In this document: positions 42,071 to 50,106 of the stretch, one piece after another | How positions within the stretch are numbered: the first letter of the stretch is position 1 | Layout of the letters: every line of letters starts with the position of its first letter | From: UBA6049 sp965662345 | GTDB taxonomy: Bacteria > Bacteroidota > Bacteroidia > Flavobacteriales_G > Salibacteraceae | Assembly (NCBI GenBank): GCA_965662345.1 | Contig: CBFIHE010000016.1 | Coordinates: forward strand, 1-54,513 | Direction of reading: 5' to 3' | Length of the DNA stretch: 54,513 nt | Translations under genes and position numbers: made by a program | The notes under the pieces: generated by a model | What the model saw: only the letters and a program-made list of their open reading frames with translations | Told to the model about the DNA's origin: nothing | Databases searched by the model: none

Positions 42071-43657
42071 TTATTGTTCCTCTATGCGATAAGTGAAGTC
42101 TCCCACAACACTAAAAGCTACGTGGTAATCTTCATAAAATGTGAGTGTTTGCGGTTGGTTAACCGTGCTTAACTCCACTTCTAGAATTAATAAATCGCTG
42201 TCATATAAATTATTGATTCGTTGCGGTGTTAATGGAGAGGTAAGCATGCTTTTAGAGGCTGTTTGTACCCTTCCGCTGCTATTCGGGTAACCTCCCTCAA
42301 CGTATTGAGGCTCGGCAAAAAGAGAATCTAAAATCACAAAATTGCTATCGGCTAAATAGCCTTGTACAAATATGTCTGTGGGGTAGTAGTTGTTGGCATA
42401 AACCAATAAGTTACCCCCTTGAATAGGTTCTGTATCGGCTCTGCCTTCATCTTCTATCTCTAGTGCCAAGGTGTCTACAAGCAAAAGCTCAGTTGCAGCA
42501 AATCGCAACGGAATTTGCAGCTTGGCTTGTAGTTCTAAACCTGTATCGTAAAAAATAAAGTCATTGCTGTTTGATGCATTTCCAAAGGGATTGAGTTGAA
42601 AACGTATGTCATACCCAACTGCATCTGGTAAGGTGCTTAAAAACTCTGGTAAATTAGAATTTAAGGCATTTAAGGTTGTGTTGTACCGTGTTGTGATTAT
42701 TGGCGGAATTGCTGAGCCACCCTCTTTAGCGCGCGAAAGATTAATAAAGCCTTGGGTTAAGTTACTTTGAAGCGCAGTTGAATCTGATTGGCTCTTGGCA
42801 GTAAGTTCATTGATTTTTAGTCTAACATCTACACCAGCTTCGTTAATGATTTCTAGTTCTAAAGTAGCAGCTTCTAAATTGAATTGACCACCCTTAATGT
42901 TATTAAAGATACCTAGAGAGTCAGTGCTACTTTCAGTTTCTGTGCGGTTACCAAAATAACCTCGGGCATACTCAGGAATAAGCTCTGTGAATGTATTCTT
43001 GGTTTTTACAAAGTCACCCGCAGAAACCGTAACCACGCTGCCATTGGGGTCTATTTGCGCACGAACCACAGAAGTTAGGGAGTTGAAACTGTTAAAGTTA
43101 GGACCACGTAAATCCAAAACATAGCCAGATAGGTCATAGGTTTTGACTAGGGAAGAAGGGTTACTTATACTCCCTGGAGGGATAGACTCTGTTGCCGTAA
43201 ACGGAACACCGTTAAGGGTTGCGTAAGGCAATGCGTACGTAAAAAAGGTTTGCTCAGCTATACTAGAAGATAGCTCTACTTGAATTTGTCCTGAGCGCAC
43301 AATGGCCTGGCGTAGCTCAACGTCTTGTATATCATAAGAAGAGGTGGTGGTGTCGTTAACAAATACTTGTCCTGGAGCCAGCTGAATATTCCCAATAGGT
43401 ACGGTAAAGACTTCTTCTGTTGTGGTATCTGGAATGCGAAAAAGCGAATCTACTTTAAGTGAAAAGAGCTCACTTTCATAAACGATACGTAAATCACCCT
43501 CTGGACCAGTTGTTTTGAGAGAATCTTCTAATAGGTCTTGAATGTAAAGCTTGCTTTTAACAAGAGGTACAAGTGCATCTACATCCCAAGAAGGCTGCTT
43601 ATTGCACGATTGTAATACAGCTACTACAACAAAAATAAATAGTGTGAAACGCTTCAT
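42071..43657 (-). CDS. Large lipoprotein, partner of the DUF5723 protein
   Basis: 528 residues. A lipobox (VAVLQSC) follows a short signal. The start of the mature protein, NKQPSWDVDALVPLVKSKLYIQDLLEDSL, is a recognisable pattern of large Bacteroidota lipoproteins with long beta-rich bodies. No enzyme motif is visible. It precedes DUF5723 with a two-base gap and is divergent from the TonB-dependent receptor. Surface or outer-membrane location is likely; function unknown. Confidence 0.72.
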   Translation of the reverse strand: MKRFTLFIFVVVAVLQSCNKQPSWDVDALVPLVKSKLYIQDLLEDSLKTTGPEGDLRIVYESELFSLKVDSLFRIPDTTTEEVFTVPIGNIQLAPGQVFVNDTTTSSYDIQDVELRQAIVRSGQIQVELSSSIAEQTFFTYALPYATLNGVPFTATESIPPGSISNPSSLVKTYDLSGYVLDLRGPNFNSFNSLTSVVRAQIDPNGSVVTVSAGDFVKTKNTFTELIPEYARGYFGNRTETESSTDSLGIFNNIKGGQFNLEAATLELEIINEAGVDVRLKINELTAKSQSDSTALQSNLTQGFINLSRAKEGGSAIPPIITTRYNTTLNALNSNLPEFLSTLPDAVGYDIRFQLNPFGNASNSNDFIFYDTGLELQAKLQIPLRFAATELLLVDTLALEIEDEGRADTEPIQGGNLLVYANNYYPTDIFVQGYLADSNFVILDSLFAEPQYVEGGYPNSSGRVQTASKSMLTSPLTPQRINNLYDSDLLILEVELSTVNQPQTLTFYEDYHVAFSVVGDFTYRIEEQ

Positions 43658-43666
43658 ACGGGGCGA

Positions 43667-43695
43667 TAAAAGTAGCCAATTTAAAAACGAAGCAA
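43667..43695 (-). promoter_or_regulatory. Promoter TTG-N18-TACTTTTA of the lipoprotein operon
   Basis: Minus-strand TTG (43693-43695), 18 nt, then TACTTTTA (43667-43674; one mismatch), ending 9 nt before the ATG at 43657. A possible plus-strand element CATTTTTG (43727-43734) for the receptor lies close by, giving a divergent promoter region of about 110 bases. Confidence 0.5.
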
Positions 43696-43767
43696 CGTTT
43701 GATTAGATGGATTCGTTGTGTTGAACCATTTTTGCGCCTCGTTGTTTGTTTTCCAAAGTCGAAAAAC

Positions 43768-46161
43768 ATGAAAGCATATCTCTCCTTCCTTGTGTTTTTA
43801 GTCTCATTCTCTGCATTCGCTCAATCGGGTAAGATTACGGGAAAAATAGTTGATGAAAGTGGTTTAGAGCCTATTCCCTTCGCTAATGTGGTGTTACAAG
43901 GCACACAAATTGGATCTGCATCAGATATTGATGGAAACTTTACAATTGAAAAAGTACCCTATGGCTATACCAAGTTGGTTGTATCTGCAGTGGGCTACGA
44001 CCAAACGGTAACCTCAGACCTCTATGTAACTGCTTCTAAAAGTCCTTTTGTAGAAATAAAACTAACCGCTACTCCTACTCAGCTAGAAGAGTTTGTGGTG
44101 GAGACCTCTGCTTTTCAGAAAACAGAAGAAAGTCCTATTTCTGTACAAACCATTGGTGTAGAAGAAATTGAACGTAATCCTGGTGGTAATCGTGATATTT
44201 CACGGGTAATACAATCTTTACCTGGCGTTGCGAGTACTCCAAGCTTTAGAAATGATATCATCATTAGAGGTGGCGCTCCCAATGAGAATCGATTCTACCT
44301 AGATGATATAGAAACGCCTGTAATTAATCACTTCCAAACCCAGGGTTCATCTGGTGGACCAGTAGGTATGCTTAATGTAAACTTGGTTCGAGAGGTGAAC
44401 TTGTATACATCGGCTTTTCCTGCTGCTAGAGGCAATGCGCTGAGCTCTGTGCTAGAATTTAAGCAGTTAGATGGAAACAAAGAGCGAGTAAACCTGCGAG
44501 CTACAATTGGCTCGTCTGATTTGGCCGTTGCAGCAGATGGACCCATTGGTGAAAAAACCACCTTTATTGTTTCAGCACGCAGATCGTATTTGCAGTTCCT
44601 TTTTGGAGTAATAGGGTTACCGTTCCTTCCAACCTTCAACGACATGCAATTTAAGGTGAAGCACAAGATTGATAAGAACAATGAAATTAGTTTTATTGGA
44701 TTGGGAGCAATTGATCAATTTGAGCTGAATGAAAGTGTAAACGATGGTGTAGAAGATGAAGAGGAATTGGAGCGTAACAACTATATCTTGGGTAATATCC
44801 CAGTTAATGAGCAGTGGAATTATACCATAGGAACAGTTTATAAGCACTATGGAAAGAAGAGCTTCCAAACCTATGTGCTCAGCAGAAATATGCTGAATAA
44901 CAGAGCAAGAAAGTTTGAGGAAAACGATGAGAACTTGCCCAAGATCTTGGATTACGAATCTTCGGAGGCAGAAAACAAATTCAGATTTGAAAACACCACG
45001 CGTACAGGTGGTTATCGCATTAATGTAGGGGTTAACTTAGAGTCTGCACGTTACACCAACAGCACGTTTAACCGTATACCCACTCCTTCTGGGTCTCAAA
45101 CCATTGACTTTGATTCTCAATTAGATATGTACAAGTACGGAGTGTTTGGTTCTGTCTCACGCGATTTCGTAAAAGGAAGACTGAACTTGACCTTTGGGTT
45201 TCGTATGGATGGTACAGACTACAACAACCATATGGCTAATCTGCTTAACCAATTTTCTCCTAGGTTGGCAGGTTCCTTTGCCTTGGCAGAGCGATGGAGT
45301 TTTAACTTCAACGTAGGTAGATACTACCAATTGCCTGCCTACACAGTACTTGGATTTCGTGATGCGAATGATGCATTGGTGAATGAAGACCGTACCAAGT
45401 ACATTCAAAGCGACCACATAGTAGGTGGCGTGCAGTTCAACCCAGATTTGAACACAAAGATTACAGTTGAAGCCTTCCATAAGACTTATGCGAATTATCC
45501 TTTCAGCTTAAGAGACTCCATCAGCTTAGCGAATTTAGGAGCTGATTTTGGCGTAATTGGAAACGAAGAAACTGCATCAATCAACGAAGGAAGAGCATAC
45601 GGAGTAGAGTTCTTGGCTCAGCGCAGGTCTAGAAACGGCATATACGGTATATTGGCCTATACGTGGGTAAGAAGTGAATTTCAAGATAAAAATGGAGAAT
45701 ACGTAGCTTCGGCTTGGGACAGTAGACACATCTTAACCTTTACAGGAGGTAAAAAATTTAAAGGAAATTGGGAAGTGGGGGCTAGATGGCGCTACGTTGG
45801 CGGCTTACCCTACACACCATTTGATGTTCAAGCCTCAAGTTTAAAAGAGAATTGGGATGTTGCAGGAAGAGGACTACCTGATTACGACCGTTTAAACGAG
45901 CAGCGTCTATCTAACTTTCAGCAACTAGATGTGCGTGTAGATAAAATTTGGTACTTTAAAAAGTGGACGCTTAATCTATATCTAGACATACAGAACCTCT
46001 ACAACTTCCAGGCTCAAGAGCAGGATATATTAAATATGCGAACCAATGCCAACGGAGACTTTATAACCAATCCGTTGAACCCCAACAGCTACGTGCCTTA
46101 CCGAATAGACAATACGGCTGGTACGGTCTTACCTACCATAGGTGTTATAATTGATTTATAA
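43768..46161 (+). CDS. TonB-dependent receptor with carboxypeptidase-regulatory N-terminal domain
   Basis: 797 residues from the ATG at 43768, which starts the signal peptide (LSFLVFLVSFSAFAQ). A CarboxypepD_reg-like domain (about 20-105: GKITGKIVDESGLEPIPFANVVLQG) precedes the plug (ISVQTIGVEEIERNPGGNRDISRVIQSLPGV, then NDIIIRGGAPNENRFYLDDIE) and a 22-strand barrel ending in LPTIGVIIDL. It should import a large or scarce ligand (siderophore, vitamin, glycan) with TonB energy; the ligand cannot be read. There is no SusD partner, so it is not a polysaccharide-utilisation pair. An upstream in-frame ATG (43699) would prefix a non-signal sequence and is rejected. Confidence 0.9.
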   Translation: MKAYLSFLVFLVSFSAFAQSGKITGKIVDESGLEPIPFANVVLQGTQIGSASDIDGNFTIEKVPYGYTKLVVSAVGYDQTVTSDLYVTASKSPFVEIKLTATPTQLEEFVVETSAFQKTEESPISVQTIGVEEIERNPGGNRDISRVIQSLPGVASTPSFRNDIIIRGGAPNENRFYLDDIETPVINHFQTQGSSGGPVGMLNVNLVREVNLYTSAFPAARGNALSSVLEFKQLDGNKERVNLRATIGSSDLAVAADGPIGEKTTFIVSARRSYLQFLFGVIGLPFLPTFNDMQFKVKHKIDKNNEISFIGLGAIDQFELNESVNDGVEDEEELERNNYILGNIPVNEQWNYTIGTVYKHYGKKSFQTYVLSRNMLNNRARKFEENDENLPKILDYESSEAENKFRFENTTRTGGYRINVGVNLESARYTNSTFNRIPTPSGSQTIDFDSQLDMYKYGVFGSVSRDFVKGRLNLTFGFRMDGTDYNNHMANLLNQFSPRLAGSFALAERWSFNFNVGRYYQLPAYTVLGFRDANDALVNEDRTKYIQSDHIVGGVQFNPDLNTKITVEAFHKTYANYPFSLRDSISLANLGADFGVIGNEETASINEGRAYGVEFLAQRRSRNGIYGILAYTWVRSEFQDKNGEYVASAWDSRHILTFTGGKKFKGNWEVGARWRYVGGLPYTPFDVQASSLKENWDVAGRGLPDYDRLNEQRLSNFQQLDVRVDKIWYFKKWTLNLYLDIQNLYNFQAQEQDILNMRTNANGDFITNPLNPNSYVPYRIDNTAGTVLPTIGVIIDL

Positions 46162-46180
46162 TAAGACAGGCTGATATCGC

Positions 46181-46188
46181 TAACTTGC
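46181..46188 (+). promoter_or_regulatory. -7 element TAACTTGC
   Basis: The fourth copy of this octamer before a start in the window; it ends 7 nt before the ATG at 46196. The nearest upstream TTG is 27 nt away, so the -33 is poor. Confidence 0.45.
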
Positions 46189-46195
46189 AAGCCGA

Positions 46196-47104
46196 ATGAT
46201 ACAACGACTTGCCTTACTTGTGTTGCTTCTTTCTACTTGGGGTTTTAGTGCGGTAGCACAAACTTCTATGTATCCAGATACCCTGCGCAAAGACAGAATA
46301 AGAGGCGTAGCCATTGGAGTTGGTTCAGCTTATGCCGGTAGCATGACAGGACTCTACGCTTTATGGTATAAAGACTACGAGCAATCAAAATTTCAATACT
46401 TCAATGACAACAATGAATGGTTGCAGATTGATAAAATTGGTCATGCTCAAACGGCATATACAACAGGGTGGTATGGGTATGAAGCCTTGCGTTGGACAGG
46501 TCTTTCAGAGAAAAAGTCTGTTCTATACGGAGCGTCTATGGGTTGGGTATTTTTGGCTACCATAGAAATGATGGATGCTTTTTCTGCAAAGTGGGGCTTT
46601 TCTTGGGGAGATATGGCTGCCAATACTGCTGGAACAGCACTTTTTATGGGGCAGCAGCTTGCTTGGGGAGAGCAACGCATATTAATGAAGTTTTCTTACC
46701 ATCCCACAGAGTTTGCTCAATACCGCCCAGATGCATTAGGAAGTACTTGGAGTGAGCGCCTCTTAAAAGATTACAATGGACAAACCTATTGGCTAAGCAC
46801 GCGTCTGGGAGCATTTAAAGGGTTAGAAAAGATTCCTAGTTGGTTGTGTGTTTCTGTTGGCTACGGTGCCACAGGCATGTTAGGAGGGCCTTCAAACCCA
46901 AGTGAGGTAGGGGGCGTGCCTGTTCCGCAATTTGATCGGTATCGCCAGTATTATTTGAGCTTAGATGTAGATTTAACCCAAATCAAAACTCGCTCGCGTT
47001 TATTGAAAACTATCTTGGTTGCAGCAAATTTCATTAAGATTCCTGCACCAACGTTGAGTGTAGATCAAAAGGGTGTTTGGCGCTTGTATCCTGTTTACTT
47101 CTAA
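46196..47104 (+). CDS. DUF2279-family (YfiM-like) exported protein
   Basis: 302 residues with a signal peptide (LALLVLLLSTWGFSAVAQ). The DUF2279 pattern is clear: IDKIGHAQTAYTTGWYGYEALRWTGLSEKKSVLYGASMGWVFLATIEMMDAFSAKWGFSWGDMAANTAGT. The motif includes a conserved His and Asp pair, and the family is predicted to be an outer-membrane or periplasmic protein of unknown function. It follows the receptor by 34 bases but has its own -7 element. The DUF58 gene begins 17 bases after it. Confidence 0.82.
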   Translation: MIQRLALLVLLLSTWGFSAVAQTSMYPDTLRKDRIRGVAIGVGSAYAGSMTGLYALWYKDYEQSKFQYFNDNNEWLQIDKIGHAQTAYTTGWYGYEALRWTGLSEKKSVLYGASMGWVFLATIEMMDAFSAKWGFSWGDMAANTAGTALFMGQQLAWGEQRILMKFSYHPTEFAQYRPDALGSTWSERLLKDYNGQTYWLSTRLGAFKGLEKIPSWLCVSVGYGATGMLGGPSNPSEVGGVPVPQFDRYRQYYLSLDVDLTQIKTRSRLLKTILVAANFIKIPAPTLSVDQKGVWRLYPVYF

Positions 47105-47116
47105 GTGCTACCTTCG
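47084..47116 (+). promoter_or_regulatory. Promoter TTG-N22-TACCTTCG of the DUF58 gene
   Basis: TTG (47084-47086), 22 nt, then TACCTTCG (47109-47116; one mismatch), ending 5 nt before the ATG at 47122. The -33 lies inside the upstream coding region. Confidence 0.5.
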
Positions 47117-47121
47117 CTTCA

Positions 47122-48036
47122 ATGAGTTTAAGTACAGATAAGCGCCTGAGGCAATTCAGCGAAATGGAAATCTTTGCCAGAGAAGTGGTAGAAGGTTTTA
47201 TCACTGGGTTGCACAAGAGTCCGTTCCACGGGTTTAGCGTAGAATTTGCAGAACACAGGCTCTACAATAATGGTGAGAGCACCAGGCATATAGATTGGAA
47301 ACTGTACGCCAAAACAGAAAAGTTATTCGTGAAGCGATATGAGGAGGAAACCAATTTGCGTTGTCAGATTGTGATAGATCGTTCCTCTAGCATGTATTAT
47401 CCGCAAAATAGCAAAGACACCAAAATTTCTTTTAGCATAAAGGCAGCTGCGGCACTCTCGCACTTATTGAGAACGCAACGCGATGCAGTTGGACTAAGCA
47501 CATTTAGTGATGCTATTGAACTTCAATTGCCAGCAAGACTGAATAGGCAACACATGCACTTGGTTTATGATGAATTATCATCGTTAGAGAAAGCAGCAAA
47601 ACCTAACCAAACCACAGATGCCATAAGTGCACTACATGAAATCTCTGAGCGTATTCATCAACGAAGCTTAGTCGTTATTTTTAGTGATTTGTTTGACTCA
47701 CATGCGAACCTAGACGAGCTTTTCGCAGCCTTTCAACACTTGCGCTACAACAAGCATGAGGTAGTAGTTTTTCATACTGTGAAGCAAAACGAAGAAATGG
47801 ATTTTGATTTTGAAAACAGACCCCATCGCTTTGTAGACTTAGAAACAGGTGCTGAGGTTAAACTAAATCCTTCTGAAGTACGTAAAGCCTACCGCGAAAA
47901 GCTGAGAGCTCTAGAGCACGAGCTTAAAATACGCTGTGGTCAATACAGAATAGACTACGTAGAAGCCAATATAGATGAAGGTTTTGCACCAGTTTTAACA
48001 GCGTACTTGCAGAAACGCATGCGTATGCTCAAGTGA
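47122..48036 (+). CDS. DUF58 protein with VWA-like metal site
   Basis: 304 residues. FSEMEIFAREVVEGFITGLHKSPFHGFSVEFAEHRLYNNGESTRHIDWKLYAKTEKLFVKRYEEE is the DUF58 signature, followed by a von Willebrand A-like region whose MIDAS motif DRSSSMYYP is intact (DxSxS). Such proteins usually work with a MoxR-type AAA ATPase; that partner is not next to it here. Cytoplasmic; no membrane segment. The ATG at 47122 removes a non-conserved 15-residue extension and agrees with the -7 element. Confidence 0.83.
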   Translation: MSLSTDKRLRQFSEMEIFAREVVEGFITGLHKSPFHGFSVEFAEHRLYNNGESTRHIDWKLYAKTEKLFVKRYEEETNLRCQIVIDRSSSMYYPQNSKDTKISFSIKAAAALSHLLRTQRDAVGLSTFSDAIELQLPARLNRQHMHLVYDELSSLEKAAKPNQTTDAISALHEISERIHQRSLVVIFSDLFDSHANLDELFAAFQHLRYNKHEVVVFHTVKQNEEMDFDFENRPHRFVDLETGAEVKLNPSEVRKAYREKLRALEHELKIRCGQYRIDYVEANIDEGFAPVLTAYLQKRMRMLK

Positions 48037-48048
48037 GTGTGATTAAAG

Positions 48049-48081
48049 TTGGTTTTTCTTCCTCGGGGTACCCTACATTTG
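48049..48081 (+). promoter_or_regulatory. Promoter TTG-N22-TACATTTG of the ccm operon
   Basis: TTG (48049-48051), 22 nt, then a perfect -7 element TACATTTG (48074-48081), ending 4 nt before the GTG start of ccmB at 48086. It makes the operon's first message leaderless with a GTG start. Confidence 0.65.
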
Positions 48082-48085
48082 TTGC

Positions 48086-48745
48086 GTGATAATTAAAGAG
48101 GTAAAAGCACTATTGCACAAAGAACTCACCCTAGAGTGGCGAAGCAAATTTGCCCTAGGAGGAATACTTCTCTATGTGCTTTCTACAGTATTTGTGGCCT
48201 ATCTCAGTTTCGTAAAAGTAATAGACGTTAAAACATGGAATGCCTTGCTTTGGGTAATCATTCTGTTTGTGAGTACCAATGCTGTTTCCAAAGCCTTTAT
48301 TCAAGAAGACAACTCCAAGCGCATCTACCTCTACACCCTCGCTTCACCTCAAGGCATTATTCTGTCTAAAATTATCTATCACGCTTTTCTTGTGCTGGTA
48401 GTGAGTCTTTTAGCCCTTGGTGTTTACATAACGCTAATAGGAAACCCCGTTCAGAATATGTGGCTGTTCTTGGTGGCGCTAAGTTTGGGAAGTGTAGGGT
48501 TATCGTCTGTATTAACATTGGTTTCTGCCATTGCCGGACAAACCAATAATAACGTAACGCTCATGAGTATTTTGAGCTTTCCGGTTTTACTTCCTTTGCT
48601 CATTACGCTTATCAAGTTATCAGGAGGAGCTATAGATGGTTTAGCTTGGAGCGTTTTATCTAAATATGTGATTGTTTTAGGGTTGTTAAACGTAGTTGTA
48701 ATCACATTGTCATACATCCTGTTTCCGTACCTTTGGCGCGATTAA
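48086..48745 (+). CDS. ccmB: Haem exporter membrane subunit CcmB
   Basis: 219 residues with six membrane helices. The N-terminal VKALLHKELTLEWRSKFALGGILLYVLSTVFVAY and QEDNSKRIYLYTLASPQGIILSKIIYHAFLV match CcmB, the membrane part of the CcmAB ABC exporter used in system I cytochrome c maturation. The ATPase CcmA is not in this operon, as is often seen in Bacteroidota. The start is GTG at 48086, set by the -7 element. Four bases separate it from ccmC. Confidence 0.88.
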   Translation: MIIKEVKALLHKELTLEWRSKFALGGILLYVLSTVFVAYLSFVKVIDVKTWNALLWVIILFVSTNAVSKAFIQEDNSKRIYLYTLASPQGIILSKIIYHAFLVLVVSLLALGVYITLIGNPVQNMWLFLVALSLGSVGLSSVLTLVSAIAGQTNNNVTLMSILSFPVLLPLLITLIKLSGGAIDGLAWSVLSKYVIVLGLLNVVVITLSYILFPYLWRD

Positions 48746-48748
48746 ATC

Positions 48749-49423
48749 ATGGGTAAGTTACAATTGAATTGGTGGAAAATACTGGGAGTGCTTTTGGTGC
48801 TCTATGCCATAGTGGGCGGGCTTTTGATGGAGGCTCCAAGATTGGCCATCCTCAATGAGACCATTCGTAATTTATACTATCATGTTACCATGTGGTTTGC
48901 TATGATGATTTTAATGACGGCATCTCTAGTTTACAGCGTGCGCCATTTGGTAACTTCAGATTTGGTTTTTGATCAGAAAGCAAGAGTAGCTGCTGGTATT
49001 GGAATTCTCATGGGATTATTAGGCATAGCAACGGGTAGCGTATGGGCCAAGTTTACCTGGGGTGCGTTTTGGGTAAATGACCCAAAGTTGAACGGAGCCG
49101 CTATCACTTTGCTTATTTATTTGGCCTACGTGATACTTAGAAACAGTTTAGATGAAGAGCAGAAAAGGGCTCGGCTAGCGGCAGTGTACAACATCTTTGC
49201 CTATGTGTTGCTCATGGTTTTTCTCATGATTCTACCGCGAATGACAGATTCATTGCACCCAGGTAATGGAGGTAACCCCGCGTTCTCATCGTACGATTTA
49301 GACAATACCATGCGTTTGATTTTTTATCCAGCGATTATTGGCTGGACCCTAATTGGAGTTTGGATGGGGCAACTTCGCATGCGTATGGAAAACTTGGAAA
49401 AGAAGCTTTATGAAGAAGAGTAG
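48749..49423 (+). CDS. ccmC: Haem-handling protein CcmC
   Basis: 224 residues with six helices. The tryptophan-rich WWD-type motif appears as KFTWGAFWVNDPKLNGA, and periplasmic His residues are present in the helices (YYHVTMWFAMM, DSLHPGNG). CcmC moves haem onto CcmE. The 3' end overlaps the CcmD-like gene by 14 bases. Confidence 0.88.
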   Translation: MGKLQLNWWKILGVLLVLYAIVGGLLMEAPRLAILNETIRNLYYHVTMWFAMMILMTASLVYSVRHLVTSDLVFDQKARVAAGIGILMGLLGIATGSVWAKFTWGAFWVNDPKLNGAAITLLIYLAYVILRNSLDEEQKRARLAAVYNIFAYVLLMVFLMILPRMTDSLHPGNGGNPAFSSYDLDNTMRLIFYPAIIGWTLIGVWMGQLRMRMENLEKKLYEEE

Positions 49424-49637
49424 GCAAACCGTAAAGTGGCTATGGATGCTGTTTTTCGCTTTTGTGTCAAAATGGAGTTTGGCGCAGAGCGATGTTGAAA
49501 TGGCAGATGTAATGCGTTCAAATGGTAAAATTTACGTTGTAGTAGCCGTTTTAGTAATCATTTTTCTAGGATTGGTTGTTTACCTAATCAGTTTAGACAA
49601 GAAAGTGTCTAAATTGGAGAAAGAGATTAAGGATTAA
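49410..49637 (+). CDS. CcmD-like small membrane protein, 75 aa
   Basis: Position in the operon and layout (an N-terminal segment, one helix IYVVVAVLVIIFLGLVVYLISL, then a charged DKKVSKLEKEIKD tail) fit CcmD, which stabilises the CcmC-CcmE complex. It is longer than typical CcmD and carries an extra hydrophobic stretch near the N-terminus (WMLFFAFVSKWSLAQ) that could be a cleaved signal. The ATG at 49410 overlaps the end of ccmC. Assignment is by context. Confidence 0.6.
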   Translation: MKKSRQTVKWLWMLFFAFVSKWSLAQSDVEMADVMRSNGKIYVVVAVLVIIFLGLVVYLISLDKKVSKLEKEIKD

Positions 49638-49643
49638 TTCAAT

Positions 49644-50087
49644 ATGAAGAAAACACACATTGTAGCCATCATCGCCATAGCAGTAGCTATTGGAGCCATG
49701 CTCAGTACTTTATCAGATTCAAGTACGTATGCAGATTTTGCCGAGGCATTTAATTCTCCAGATGCAGAATACCATGTAGTAGGTAAGCTGAACAAAGAAA
49801 AACCATCTGATTATCGTCCAGAGGTAGACCCCAATAAGTTTACTTTCTACATGGTAGACAATAATGGTGAGGAGAAGAAGGTAATCTTACATAAATCAAA
49901 GCCTCAAGACTTTGAGCGTTCAGAGCAAATTGTGCTTATAGGTAAAGCTCAAGGCAATGATTTTCACGCTAGAGACATTCTCATGAAATGTCCATCCAAA
50001 TACAATGATGGGTCAGAAGCTGACTTCAGAACCGAAGACGAAATGCGTGAATTGAAAATTCGGGAACAAGCTGAAGCTTCAATGTAA
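49644..50087 (+). CDS. ccmE: Cytochrome c maturation protein CcmE, CxxxY type
   Basis: 147 residues with an N-terminal anchor (about 5-21) and an OB-fold periplasmic domain. The haem-binding region is HARDILMKCPSKYND: where E. coli CcmE has a His with a Tyr four residues later (HxxxY), this protein has Cys116 and Tyr120 (CxxxY). CcmE forms with Cys are known from Desulfovibrio and archaea. It should carry haem from CcmC to the lyase CcmF. The variant would change how haem is bound covalently. Confidence 0.85.
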   Translation: MKKTHIVAIIAIAVAIGAMLSTLSDSSTYADFAEAFNSPDAEYHVVGKLNKEKPSDYRPEVDPNKFTFYMVDNNGEEKKVILHKSKPQDFERSEQIVLIGKAQGNDFHARDILMKCPSKYNDGSEADFRTEDEMRELKIREQAEASM

Positions 50088-50106
50088 ACCCTAACAGCTG
50101 CGCACA

